This document shows positions 1 through 10,699 of a stretch of 64,000 bases of DNA, one piece after another; position 1 is the first letter of the stretch, and each line of letters begins with the position of its first letter. The DNA comes from Alphaproteobacteria bacterium (GTDB lineage: Bacteria; Pseudomonadota; Alphaproteobacteria; Micavibrionales; Micavibrionaceae). The position numbers were made by a program, and so were the translations under genes. The stretch covers positions 1 through 64,000 of the forward strand of contig JAJFGV010000064.1 in the NCBI GenBank assembly GCA_021775965.1, read 5' to 3'. The notes below the pieces were generated by a model. That model saw only the letters and a program-made list of their open reading frames with translations, made no database searches and was not told where the DNA came from.

Positions 1-2315
1 CGGAGGGGAGAGGGGGCAGTATGGAGAGGAAAATATTTATCGCCGCTTATAGTGAAGGTGCGGCGGTGCGTTTGAAGGGGTTGATGGAGGTGGCTTCTAT
101 TGGTCCGCTTGTTGATTGCGCTGACTTTAGTGGCATTAAAAAATTAAAGCCGGAGCAGATTGGTATTGGCGTTCTGGCGCTGGAGCACGGCTTTGTCGCG
201 CCGGATTTGGCGGTGGTTACAGAGCAGGACATCCTTGGTGACCGCCTCGCGCGGCGCAGTCAGAAAAAGCGTCAGGCTGATAATTTCCTGACCGAAATAT
301 CATCGTTATCCGAAGGCGATTTGGTTGTTCATGTCGATCACGGGGTTGGAAAGTTTGTTGAGCTGGAGACAGTTAAAGCAGCAAAGACGCTGCATGATTG
401 TCTCAAGATTGAATATCATGATGGTGACCGGTTGTTTGTGCCGGTGGAAAATATTGATGTGCTGACGCGTTTTGGTGGCGATGAAGGCACGGTGCAGCTG
501 GATAGGCTGGGTGGCGCGGGATGGCAGGCACGCAAGGCGCGGGTCAAAAAAGATTTGATGGAGATGGCAGAGCATCTTTTGCAAATTGCTGCCGCCCGCC
601 TGTTACGCAAAGCAGACAAGTTGGAAATCAGTGAAGGGCTCTATAACGAATTTGCGGCGCGGTTCCCGTATGCGGAGACCGATGATCAGGAACGTGCGAT
701 CACGGATGTGCTGAAGGATATCAGCGGTGATCATCCGATGGACCGTTTGGTTTGTGGTGATGTTGGCTTTGGTAAGACGGAAGTGGCGCTGCGTGCGGCT
801 TATGTGGCGGCGATGGCGGGGGCGCAGGTGGCGGTGGTGGTGCCGACCACGTTGCTGGCGCGGCAACATTACCAGAATTTTACCGCACGTTTTAGTGGTA
901 CGGGTTTGCGGATCGGGCAGCTTTCACGGTTGGTGAGCGCGAAGGATACGAAATCGGTTAAAGAAGGTCTGGCCGATGGCAGCGTTAATATTGTCATTGG
1001 CACGCATGCGTTGTTTGGTAAAGCGATTGAGTTTTCCAATCTTGGTTTGTTGGTGGTGGATGAGGAGCAGAAATTTGGAGTGAAACAAAAAGAGCGCCTG
1101 AAAGAGCTGAAGAACAATGTTCATATTCTGACCCTGACGGCGACGCCAATCCCGCGCACATTACAGATGTCACTGACCGGTGTGAAAGAGATGAGTTTGA
1201 TTGCAACGCCGCCGGTTGATCGGTTGGCAGTGCGGAGTTTTGTTTTGCCGTTTGATGATGTTGTTATTCGTGATGCGCTGATGCGCGAGCATTACCGCGG
1301 CGGGCAGAGCTTTTATGTGTGTCCGCGGATTAAGGATATTGAGCAGGTTGAGGAAACATTGAAAGAGCTGGTGCCGGAGCTGAAGTTGATTACGGCGCAT
1401 GGGCAGATGACTCCGGATATGCTGGAAGATCGGATGAGTGCGTTCTATGAGGGTAAATATGATGTGTTGCTGGCGACCAATATCATTGAAAGCGGGTTGG
1501 ATATTCCGAGTGCGAATACATTGGTGGTTCATCGCTCTGATTTGTTTGGTTTGTCGCAGCTTTATCAGATCCGCGGGCGGGTCGGGCGTTCAAAAGTGCG
1601 GGCTTATGCGTATCTGACTTATACGCCGGGAGTGAAGTTGAATCCGCAGGCGCAAAAGCGGCTGGAAGTGATTGAGACACTGGATACGTTGGGTGCAGGT
1701 TTTCAGCTCGCTAGTCATGACATGGATATTCGTGGCGCCGGGAATTTACTGGGGGATCAGCAATCGGGGCATGTGCGCGAGGTCGGCGTGGAGTTGTACC
1801 AGCAGATGTTAGAAGAAGCGGTGGCGGCGGCGCGCGAGGGAACCGATATCGGCGCTGGGGTTGAGGAACGCTGGTCACCGCAGATTAATGTCGGCACGTC
1901 GGTTTTAATTCCGGAGACTTATATCGAGGATTTGAATGTACGGATGAGTTTGTATCGCCGCTTGTCGGAGCTGGAAGGCAGTGATGATATTGAATCTTTT
2001 GCGGCAGAGTTGATTGATCGGTTTGGGTCTATTCCCGAAGAGGTCAATAATTTGATTGATATTGTTTCGATTAAGCAGCTGTGCCGGAAAGCGGGCGTGG
2101 GGAGTATTGAGGCGGGGCCGAAAGGGGCGGTGATTGGTTTTCACAAGGACAGCCCGCCCAATGTTGAGGGGCTTATGAAGTGGATTGGTGAAAACCGCGG
2201 CGCGATTAAGCTGCGCCCTGATCAGAAGTTGGTGGCCATTCGCCAGTGGGATAGCCCGGAAAAGCGTGTGAAGGGTGTACAGCGTTTGGTGAAGGAGTTA
2301 AGCTTGCTTGCATAA
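1..2315 (+). CDS. mfd: Transcription-repair coupling factor Mfd (5'-truncated by window edge)
   Basis: Mfd is a DNA translocase that removes RNA polymerase stalled at lesions and recruits UvrA for transcription-coupled repair. The reading frame is open from base 3 without a stop, so the ATG at 21 is internal and the UvrB-like N-terminal part lies outside the window. Counting from that ATG, a CarD-like RNA-polymerase-interacting domain is near residues 93-150. The helicase core has Walker A GDVGFGKT (246-253) and a DEEQ box (347-350), followed by the TATPIPRT motif, the second RecA lobe and the C-terminal TRCF domain. About 764 of the usual roughly 1150 residues are present. The dehydrogenase gene follows after 11 bases. 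Family assignment is very secure. Confidence 0.97.
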   Translation, partial: EGRGGSMERKIFIAAYSEGAAVRLKGLMEVASIGPLVDCADFSGIKKLKPEQIGIGVLALEHGFVAPDLAVVTEQDILGDRLARRSQKKRQADNFLTEISSLSEGDLVVHVDHGVGKFVELETVKAAKTLHDCLKIEYHDGDRLFVPVENIDVLTRFGGDEGTVQLDRLGGAGWQARKARVKKDLMEMAEHLLQIAAARLLRKADKLEISEGLYNEFAARFPYAETDDQERAITDVLKDISGDHPMDRLVCGDVGFGKTEVALRAAYVAAMAGAQVAVVVPTTLLARQHYQNFTARFSGTGLRIGQLSRLVSAKDTKSVKEGLADGSVNIVIGTHALFGKAIEFSNLGLLVVDEEQKFGVKQKERLKELKNNVHILTLTATPIPRTLQMSLTGVKEMSLIATPPVDRLAVRSFVLPFDDVVIRDALMREHYRGGQSFYVCPRIKDIEQVEETLKELVPELKLITAHGQMTPDMLEDRMSAFYEGKYDVLLATNIIESGLDIPSANTLVVHRSDLFGLSQLYQIRGRVGRSKVRAYAYLTYTPGVKLNPQAQKRLEVIETLDTLGAGFQLASHDMDIRGAGNLLGDQQSGHVREVGVELYQQMLEEAVAAAREGTDIGAGVEERWSPQINVGTSVLIPETYIEDLNVRMSLYRRLSELEGSDDIESFAAELIDRFGSIPEEVNNLIDIVSIKQLCRKAGVGSIEAGPKGAVIGFHKDSPPNVEGLMKWIGENRGAIKLRPDQKLVAIRQWDSPEKRVKGVQRLVKELSLLA

Positions 2316-2326
2316 GGAGAATAACA

Positions 2327-3547
2327 ATGTTGAACAGTTTACCTGACGATAAAGAGAAATTTTTTGCCGAACTTGCCGACCTCAAAGCGCGATTTGAGGC
2401 GATGGAGCCTGAGTTGGCCGAAACGTTGCGCGATCCCGATACGGATGTGGAAGGGTACGTCGTGGTTTGGAATACCGGAATTAGCAAGGGCGGTAAGCTT
2501 GAATATAGCGGCAAAGGCGGCACGCGAGTCACGCCAAACTTAAGCATTGATGAAGTAAAGATGTTGGCGCGGACGATGGCGCTGAAGAATGCGGCGGCGG
2601 GGTTGCCGCTGGGTGGAGCGAAGTCGGGCATGAAGGCTGTTTCCGGTGCGGACGGGTTTGAGAAACAATATCGGCGCTTTGTGTCTTTATGTAAGCCGCT
2701 CTTGTTTGAAAATGGCGGAATTTTTGGTGGCTTTGGTTTTGATATTGGTGCCTTGCCGGAGATGCCGCATTGGGCTTGTGATGAATTGGGGTCAACGCGT
2801 TCTTTCACCGGCAAGCCGGTGGAGATGGGCGGTACGGATTACGACCGGCAGGGGATTGCCGGGCTGGGTGTGGCGGTTGCGGCGAAGGCTCTGTTGGAGT
2901 GTAAGGGGGCTGCCGTTGGGAGTTTCTCTGTGCAGGGCATGGGAGCGATGGGCGCGGCGGTGTTTCGTTATTTCACAGAGTATGGCGGGGTTTTGAAATG
3001 TCTGGGTGATCCGAAATATGGCGGGAGCTGGCGGTTTGAAAACGGGGTGTCGGGAGAGCTGCAAACGGCGTTGATTGAACAGGATGTGGAGACTGCGAAG
3101 CCTTTAATTGAAAAGGAAGGCGTGAAAATTTCGGACAGTGCTGAAGACTCTCTTTACGAGGATGTTGATGTGTTGTTTCCTTGTGCTGTGCAGGATGTGA
3201 TCACAGACAAGAATGCGGGAAAGATTAAGGTGCGCTTTATGGTCGAGGGGGCCAATCAGCCGACGACGGCAGAAGGGTACGCGGCCTTATTTGAACAAGG
3301 TGTTCATATTGTTCCCGACTTCATTGCCAATCCGGGTGGTATTATCGCAGCTTATGTTGAGCTGACCTCGGATGTGAGTGCAGAAGAGAATGCAAAAACA
3401 ATGGCCAAGGTCAAAGAGGCCAAAGAGATGACCGAACAGAAAATATCCGAAAATGTCCAGGCTATGCTTGGTATCATGGAGCGTTATGATGCGGCCCCTG
3501 TTGATGCCGGGATGTATCTGGCTCTGAGCCGGATATTTAGTAATTAG
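2327..3547 (+). CDS. Glu/Leu/Phe/Val dehydrogenase family protein
   Basis: This is an oxidative deaminase of the glutamate/leucine dehydrogenase family, which interconverts an amino acid and its 2-oxo acid with NAD(P)(H). The catalytic-lysine segment LGGAKSGM sits near residue 90. A Rossmann glycine motif (QGMGAMGAAV) near residue 205 binds the dinucleotide, and the C-terminal segment EGANQPTT is typical of glutamate dehydrogenases. At 406 residues it is slightly short for the family. An AGGAGA ribosome site sits 7 bases before the ATG, and the gene follows mfd closely, so co-transcription is possible. Glutamate is the likeliest substrate, but leucine or another amino acid cannot be excluded. 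Confidence 0.88.
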   Translation: MLNSLPDDKEKFFAELADLKARFEAMEPELAETLRDPDTDVEGYVVVWNTGISKGGKLEYSGKGGTRVTPNLSIDEVKMLARTMALKNAAAGLPLGGAKSGMKAVSGADGFEKQYRRFVSLCKPLLFENGGIFGGFGFDIGALPEMPHWACDELGSTRSFTGKPVEMGGTDYDRQGIAGLGVAVAAKALLECKGAAVGSFSVQGMGAMGAAVFRYFTEYGGVLKCLGDPKYGGSWRFENGVSGELQTALIEQDVETAKPLIEKEGVKISDSAEDSLYEDVDVLFPCAVQDVITDKNAGKIKVRFMVEGANQPTTAEGYAALFEQGVHIVPDFIANPGGIIAAYVELTSDVSAEENAKTMAKVKEAKEMTEQKISENVQAMLGIMERYDAAPVDAGMYLALSRIFSN

Positions 3548-3614
3548 CCTGAAAATTGTAAGAATTTGGCGTTTTTTACAGTTTATGGCATTGTGAGGGG
3601 CTAAGGAGGCCATC

Positions 3615-4007
3615 ATGTCCAGAGAATATGCCGAAAGGCGCATCAAGGAAGCAATCAAGAAAGCGGGTGGCAATGCCGCGCGGGCCAAGCAGCAGGTCAT
3701 TGCCTGGACTACTGAGGATTCAAAATTGCTGGATGCTCTGACCCGGCCGCATCTGACGGGTATCGTTGCTTATAATATTGAGCGTATCATGTCAGGGCGC
3801 AGCGCGGTAAAGGAAGAGCCGGTGGCAGACAAACCGCCAACGCAGGAAGATGAGTTTGGCATCGAAATTTTGAAGGCTGTCGCGGCGAGCGATGCGGCTT
3901 TGTTTGGGCAGGAGAGTAATTCCGTTCCCATGAAGCGGGGCCGCGCTTCCAAGCAACATATCGATGCCATCCGTCAGATGACCGGCAAAAGCAAATCCAA
4001 GAAATAA
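3615..4007 (+). CDS. Conserved hypothetical protein, 130 aa
   Basis: A small soluble protein with no recognised domain. The N-terminal half is basic and probably helical (RRIKEAIKKAGGNAARAKQQ). The middle is acidic and proline-containing, and the tail is strongly basic (GKSKSKK). A good ribosome site (AAGGAGG) lies before the ATG. The following kinase gene begins on the base directly after this stop codon (TAA-GTG), so the two are almost certainly translated from one mRNA. The basic ends could suit nucleic-acid binding, but this is only a guess. Confidence 0.8.
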   Translation: MSREYAERRIKEAIKKAGGNAARAKQQVIAWTTEDSKLLDALTRPHLTGIVAYNIERIMSGRSAVKEEPVADKPPTQEDEFGIEILKAVAASDAALFGQESNSVPMKRGRASKQHIDAIRQMTGKSKSKK

Positions 4008-4967
4008 GTGAACGCGTTCGTAGATCAGCATGGGTGGAAAATAGATCATCCGGTTGTCGGTGATGTGTCACCGCGGCGTTATTTTCGCGTATCAAAAGGA
4101 CAGCAGAAGGCGATTTTGATGGATGCCTCTGCGGTCGAGGACGGGCAACAAATCCATGATTTTGTGCGCATTGGTCAGTGGCTGAATGACATTGGTTTGA
4201 AGGCGCCGGAGATTTACGAGGCTGATGAGGAGGCCGGGTATCTCTTGCTCGAAGATTTTGGTGATGTTTCTTTTAGAAAGGCAATTGAGAAGGGGCAGGA
4301 TGTTGGCGCGCTTTACCGTCTTGCCGATGATGTTCTAGAGCATATCAAAGCGCAGGATTGTCCTTTAGATTTGCCGGATTATTATAGCTCGGCCATCCAT
4401 GAGAAGCGGCGCTTTGTGGTGGATTGGTATATCCCGGCGGTGCGTGGAGAGGAGAATCCGCAAGGCTTGGTCCAGGATTATTTATCGGTCTGGGACGAGA
4501 TAGAGAAATCCCTGCCGCCTTGCCCGCGCACATTTGTGCATGCGGATTATCATCTTGAAAATATGATGTGGTTGCCGGAAGAGGCGGGGGTAAAGCGTTG
4601 TGGTTTGCTCGATTTTCAGGAGGCGTTGAGCGGGCCTGTGGCCTATGATTTGGTTAACCTTCTGGAGGATGCGCGGGTGGATGTGCCGGAAGAAATTAAA
4701 GGCGAGATACTGGGGCGGCAGGATGATCTGATTCAGAAATGGTATCGCATTTTGGGCACGCAGTTTCATTGTCGGGTCATCGGCTTGTTTATCAAGCTGG
4801 CGCAGGAAGATGGTAAGACGCAGTATCTGCAGCATGTGCCGCGGCTGGGTGCGTATATTGAAAAGGGACTGGAAGATCCGTTGCTGCAGCCGATGCAGCG
4901 CTGGTTTAAGGATCAGAAGATTTCGTTTGATGTTGATGAGGTAGCGCAAGCGCAAGGCCGAGGATAA
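4008..4967 (+). CDS. amgK: AmgK-like aminoglycoside-phosphotransferase-fold kinase
   Basis: A kinase of the APH/choline-kinase fold. The Brenner motif HADYHLEN (His178, Asp180, Asn185) supplies the catalytic base and metal ligand, and DFQ at 202-204 is the metal-binding DFG equivalent. The overall pattern, including the LLLEDFGD segment near residue 80, fits AmgK, the anomeric MurNAc/GlcNAc kinase that recycles cell-wall sugars. The usual partner murU is not next to it here, so substrate identity is inferred. Translation starts at GTG, immediately after the stop of the upstream small gene. The 3' end overlaps the convergent O-antigen-ligase-like gene by 62 bases. Confidence 0.8.
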   Translation: MNAFVDQHGWKIDHPVVGDVSPRRYFRVSKGQQKAILMDASAVEDGQQIHDFVRIGQWLNDIGLKAPEIYEADEEAGYLLLEDFGDVSFRKAIEKGQDVGALYRLADDVLEHIKAQDCPLDLPDYYSSAIHEKRRFVVDWYIPAVRGEENPQGLVQDYLSVWDEIEKSLPPCPRTFVHADYHLENMMWLPEEAGVKRCGLLDFQEALSGPVAYDLVNLLEDARVDVPEEIKGEILGRQDDLIQKWYRILGTQFHCRVIGLFIKLAQEDGKTQYLQHVPRLGAYIEKGLEDPLLQPMQRWFKDQKISFDVDEVAQAQGRG

Positions 4968-6255
4968 ACCACAGAAATCGCGTATAAAGAATTTCGTGGA
5001 CCAAAGAGAAAACACCAAAGACCAGAAGCATAAGAAACGTGCAAATTAAGAAGGTTTGTCTTTCCGGTGGGAGGACCTGTTTTTGTTCTCGAAAATAGGG
5101 CCAGAGGGCGACCAGCATAGCGGCAAAGCAGGAGATGAAAGCTGCAAGACCTATAAGGCCCATATCGGTCAAAATCCACAGCATGGAATTGTCTATGAGA
5201 TCGATCGTTTCGCCATATTTTTCTTTTTGGTAGGCTATGCCGCCGCCGATTCCAGCCCCCAGGATTGGACTTTGTTTCCATCTTTCCAGGGATGATTCAA
5301 TGATTTTGAGGCGGACATTGTCGCCGTTATGGATGTTGGGCTGTTCATTTTTTGCGTCTCTTTGTTCACTGTTCTCTTCTCTGAGGCTGTGGTTGTAAAG
5401 TTTTGATGAACTTACAAAAGGTGAGAAAATTAAATTTCTCTGGCTTTCGTGCAAAACAGAGACAAAAAATATTGAGCCGAATAGTAACGGTAAAAATATG
5501 AAGCGCAGGAAGATTTGTTTGTTGGTTATACCCAGGTAGATCAGCAATAGAATTGCGGCCAGCCACATGGCACGGGAACCGTTAAGGCAGAGTAAAGCCG
5601 GGAAGAGGGACCAAAACAGGATTAGAAACCAGCGCGGTATAATTTCAGGGTGTCTTGATGAAAAGACCGTTGTAAAGACTGTAACGACTGCAAATAAAAA
5701 GGCCAGGGCGTTGCGGTTGCCCATCATGCTTTCCAATTGGTAATAATCAGGGATAACAAGGCGCGCCAGCGGTAGTGGCAAAAGGTCATAGCCTGCCATG
5801 ATGATACTGGCGGCAGAGAGGCTGGTGATGAACAGGAAACAAAAAATGAGTGGTTTTATCAGGGCCTTGGTTGTTGTCTCGGCGTGGTTTGTTCCCAACC
5901 AGGCACCGGCATAAAGATAGGCCATAAGAATAAACCAGCCGGTAAATTTGTTGATCAAAGCCCAGTTCGAGAGCTCGCCGCTGAGGCGGTAGCCGTTCAT
6001 CAGGGACAAAGTCATGACGACCGTCAGTGCCACCAGCCACAAAGCGCTGAACGGTTTTTGCCAATGTGGCCAGCTGGATTTTTTTAGAAGGAGGGAGGAG
6101 AGAATAAAAATGCCGACAAAGGGCAAAAGGAGATCGGCCAGATTAATGCGCAGGCCAAGATAGTCGTCCGTTTGCAAAAGAGTGATCTGAATTTGCAGGA
6201 AAATGGCAAAAGCGGCGCATAGGATAGCGGGTATTGATGCTTTGATATCAGGCAT
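4906..6255 (-). CDS. O-antigen ligase / Wzy-type polytopic membrane protein
   Basis: An inner-membrane protein of 449 residues with about eleven to twelve hydrophobic segments. It has one large periplasmic loop near residues 290-340 containing charged and asparagine-rich sequence. The segment SPILGAGIGGG followed by a DNSMLWILTDMGLIGLA helix is typical of the Wzy_C / O-antigen ligase family, which joins or polymerises undecaprenyl-linked glycans. The neighbour upstream is another polytopic membrane protein, separated by 7 bases, so the two probably form an operon for envelope glycans. Ligase and polymerase cannot be told apart from sequence alone. Confidence 0.78.
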   Translation of the reverse strand: MPDIKASIPAILCAAFAIFLQIQITLLQTDDYLGLRINLADLLLPFVGIFILSSLLLKKSSWPHWQKPFSALWLVALTVVMTLSLMNGYRLSGELSNWALINKFTGWFILMAYLYAGAWLGTNHAETTTKALIKPLIFCFLFITSLSAASIIMAGYDLLPLPLARLVIPDYYQLESMMGNRNALAFLFAVVTVFTTVFSSRHPEIIPRWFLILFWSLFPALLCLNGSRAMWLAAILLLIYLGITNKQIFLRFIFLPLLFGSIFFVSVLHESQRNLIFSPFVSSSKLYNHSLREENSEQRDAKNEQPNIHNGDNVRLKIIESSLERWKQSPILGAGIGGGIAYQKEKYGETIDLIDNSMLWILTDMGLIGLAAFISCFAAMLVALWPYFREQKQVLPPERQTFLICTFLMLLVFGVFSLVHEILYTRFLWFILGLALALPHQHQTKSSDP

Positions 6256-6262
6256 ACAAGCC

Positions 6263-7240
6263 CTATCTAGATTTGACCGTGGCGTGGGACGCTTTCAATT
6301 TTTTGAGGCTGAGTTGCATATGGCCGTTCATTAAAGCCGGAATGCCAGCCACTAAGACGGCGATCATGCTGATGAGGCCGATCTGAACCGAGATGATAAA
6401 GGCCGTTTCAATTGGAATGTTAATCAGGCCCAGTCCGTACACAAAGGCCCCTTCGCGGATGCCCCAGCCGCCATAGCCGAGCGGCAGGCTGGCGACAATC
6501 GTAATCATCGGCAGCACGGCCATGAAATAAAGCAGAGGAAATTCGGCGCCGGTTGAGGTTGTGATGATATAGACGGCACCAAAATAGGCGATCTGTGCAA
6601 ACAGGCTGGTGGTAACGATTTGTGCAATCAGGTTGTGATTGCGGCCTATGGATCGCAGGTACTTATAACCCACGGCGATTTTTCTGTGTGAAAAGATCAG
6701 GTGCCGCCGGACGTTTTTAAGAAAGATCAGGGAGAAGACACCAAAGGCCAGCACAAAGGTAAAGATGGCGGCCAGAGTGCTTTGGAAGATTTCCCGTTCA
6801 ACGATACCGAATAATATAGGTAAAAATACAATGGTCAGGATTAAAAGGGCTGCTAGCGTCATCAGGCGGTCGAGCGTCGTCGCTGCGATTGACTGAACCC
6901 AGGATATGCCATGTTGGACTGCCAATGCCACACGTACAATAATGCCACCGATGGATGTGATGAATAAATAATTGGCGAGCAGACTGGCGAGGGTAATGCG
7001 GACGGAATCACCGTAATCCATTTTATGCCCGTGTACGTTAATCAGAAGCGACCAGCGCAGCGCCAATGCCAGTATTTGCAGGAACATGAGAGCAAGTGCG
7101 ATCAGCCAGTATTCGACATGGACGTGGCCAATGACATCCTTGAGTGTGCTCATATCCATGCGCATCGCCAGAACGACAATGATCGCCAGCGATATTAGCG
7201 CTTTTATCAAAAATGCTCTTTTCTTTAACAGCCGGGTCAT
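6263..7240 (-). CDS. Lysylphosphatidylglycerol synthase TM-region / UPF0104 family membrane protein
   Basis: A polytopic inner-membrane protein with about eight helices, matching the UPF0104 family (the flippase-like region also found in MprF). The segment RWSLLINVHGHKMDYGDSVR near residues 65-85 and the GYGGWGIREGAFVYGLGL motif near residue 280 are characteristic. I place the start at the ATG at 7240. An in-frame ATG at 7306 and a TTG at 7309 would add a polar 22-23-residue extension, and neither choice has a convincing ribosome site. It sits just upstream of the O-antigen-ligase-like gene. Family members carry lipids or glycan precursors across the membrane; the substrate here is unknown. 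Confidence 0.75.
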   Translation of the reverse strand: MTRLLKKRAFLIKALISLAIIVVLAMRMDMSTLKDVIGHVHVEYWLIALALMFLQILALALRWSLLINVHGHKMDYGDSVRITLASLLANYLFITSIGGIIVRVALAVQHGISWVQSIAATTLDRLMTLAALLILTIVFLPILFGIVEREIFQSTLAAIFTFVLAFGVFSLIFLKNVRRHLIFSHRKIAVGYKYLRSIGRNHNLIAQIVTTSLFAQIAYFGAVYIITTSTGAEFPLLYFMAVLPMITIVASLPLGYGGWGIREGAFVYGLGLINIPIETAFIISVQIGLISMIAVLVAGIPALMNGHMQLSLKKLKASHATVKSR

Positions 7241-7373
7241 CGGATAATTTTTGCTCAGGGTTATGTTGTATATGGAAGGCAGAAAGTCTCTCTGTCCTTT
7301 GTACATCAAGTCTTGTAATTGTAACAGGGGCTGCGTACAACAAAATTGGTGTTTTTCACTGAATTTTACTTAA

Positions 7374-9163
<1,790 letters not shown>

Positions 9164-9247
9164 TAAAGTACCTCTTGGCTTATAACTTTATATTAGAGCG
9201 CAATATTTATACCATTAACCATATTAAGTCAAATGGTTTTGTTTGCC

Positions 9248-9342
9248 CCCTCACTGTCATCCCGAGCGTAGCCGAGGGATCTCGTTAGTTAATTCAGAAG
9301 ATCCCTCCACTCGCTAACGCTCGGTCGGGATGACAGTGAGGG
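9248..9342. repeat. Long palindromic intergenic repeat (REP/RPE-like hairpin)
   Basis: Outer arms of 18 bases (9248-9265 and 9325-9342) are perfect reverse complements with core CACTGTCATCCCGA. Inside, GAGGGATCT (9274-9282) pairs with AGATCCCTC (9299-9307), so the element folds into one long interrupted hairpin of about 95 bases. Sequences of the GTCATCCCGA...AGGGATCT type are known as dispersed palindromes in several alphaproteobacterial genomes. Only one copy was found in this window. It lies between two genes on the minus strand, downstream of the patatin gene, and could act as an RNA hairpin there. Confidence 0.8.
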
Positions 9343-9364
9343 TAAGGGGGCGATGACGGGGGGC

Positions 9365-10612
9365 TTAAGCCCGTTTCTCGCCACGGGAGATGTAGTGGCG
9401 GAGGACTTTGCCGAGGCTGGTGCCGCGTTCTTCACGCTGTTTCTTTTCTTCCTTGCGGTCGCGGTTGGACACCAAAAGGTGACAGACATCATCGAACTGC
9501 TTTTTGTTGTCCTCGAGCATTTCTTCGAAGAAAACTTTCAGGCGGGCGAGGTTTTCGGGGCTGGCGTCATCGATATCAGTACTCGGGGTGCCGGGCTTGT
9601 CCATATCAAGGACCATCGATTTGTTAAACACATAAAGATCTTCGCCCATTTCTTCGCCAAAGCTTTCCATGAGCGCCGTTTCCGAAGCATGAAACAGAAT
9701 ATTGATCAGCGGCAGATCATTGACCGGGTCAACCACGCCCAGCCCGCCGTAATTGTTCCAGTCCTCTTTTTTGATCGAACGCAAGGTGTGACCTGTGCCG
9801 AGCATGATCATTTTCAGCGTGCGGTCTTCGGGAATGTGCTGGCGGATCGCGCCGTGATAGCTGATGCAGGGGTTGTCAAAGATCGAGCCGTCAATGCCGG
9901 AATATTCGCGCGTATTGCGGGCATCATTGTATTTCACTTTGAAGTGGTGGCAGGGGAAATAGGTTGGCGCGGCTGTGCTGGCCTGAATGGCATCAAAGAG
10001 TTTAACATCGGGCGCGGGGCGTTTGCGCAAGTCCATCTTCATATTTTTGAGCCAGACGGCATGGCCGCCGGAATCGCTAAAGTTATTCTGGGTATGGACG
10101 GGGGTTTCGCCGGTTTCGCCCGCTTCCTCAATGATTTCAAGTTGTTCACCATCGATGTTATAGACGGGGATAATCAGGCTTTGCAGGGAATCACCGAGCT
10201 TTGTATCGCCAAACAGAGCGTTTAACGAGCGGCCAAGATGTGCCGGATCGTAATGACCTTTTTTGAACAGCGCGTTGAGCTGATTAATCTTCATGGTGCG
10301 GTTGTTGAAGTCGTGAATAAGGGCGCGGAATTCACGGAACCTGTCCTGCGGGAAAATGTTGATGCCTTCGCGTTCGTAAAACTTCACCATATGGCGCGCG
10401 CGATATTTCGGGCGGTCCGGGTGATCGGGGTGGGGGACGTTTAATGCTGCGTTTAAAATCGCGCCGGTGGACGGGCCGGTAAAGATATCGACCATATCAA
10501 CCATGCGCAGGCCGGTGACGTCTTCGATCTTGGCCATGAAGTGCGCCGGGATCAAACCGCGCATGCCGCCGCCGTAATTGAAAAGGGCTATGATGTCTTT
10601 GTTGTTACTCAT
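9365..10612 (-). CDS. Patatin-like phospholipase
   Basis: A serine lipid acyl hydrolase of the patatin fold. It has the oxyanion glycine motif YGGGMRG (residues 13-19 from the chosen start), the nucleophile elbow GPSTG (Ser48) and the dyad aspartate in GIDGSIFDNP about 200 residues later. There is no signal peptide, so it is probably cytoplasmic or delivered by another route. I choose the ATG at 10612; the longer frame opens with TTG at 10642 and adds a proline-rich stretch. It stands alone, with the palindromic repeat after it. The C-terminus is highly charged (RKEEKKQREE). Substrate and role are unknown. Confidence 0.88.
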   Translation of the reverse strand: MSNNKDIIALFNYGGGMRGLIPAHFMAKIEDVTGLRMVDMVDIFTGPSTGAILNAALNVPHPDHPDRPKYRARHMVKFYEREGINIFPQDRFREFRALIHDFNNRTMKINQLNALFKKGHYDPAHLGRSLNALFGDTKLGDSLQSLIIPVYNIDGEQLEIIEEAGETGETPVHTQNNFSDSGGHAVWLKNMKMDLRKRPAPDVKLFDAIQASTAAPTYFPCHHFKVKYNDARNTREYSGIDGSIFDNPCISYHGAIRQHIPEDRTLKMIMLGTGHTLRSIKKEDWNNYGGLGVVDPVNDLPLINILFHASETALMESFGEEMGEDLYVFNKSMVLDMDKPGTPSTDIDDASPENLARLKVFFEEMLEDNKKQFDDVCHLLVSNRDRKEEKKQREERGTSLGKVLRHYISRGEKRA

Positions 10613-10699
10613 GAATCCTGATTTTAAGGCCGGAGGGGGCAAGAGAGAAGTGTTTGTATTTAATTATACCATAAAAAAACCAGGCTCTGCATGCGGGTT

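Noticed and set aside
2206-2814. 202-codon minus-strand frame across the mfd-dehydrogenase junction
   Set aside because: Antisense to two secure genes and rich in Ser/Pro without any domain.
9353-10225. 290-codon open frame on the plus strand
   Set aside because: It lies antisense to the patatin gene, whose motifs GGGMRG, GPSTG and IDGS are intact. The antisense product is a repetitive, phenylalanine-rich shadow.
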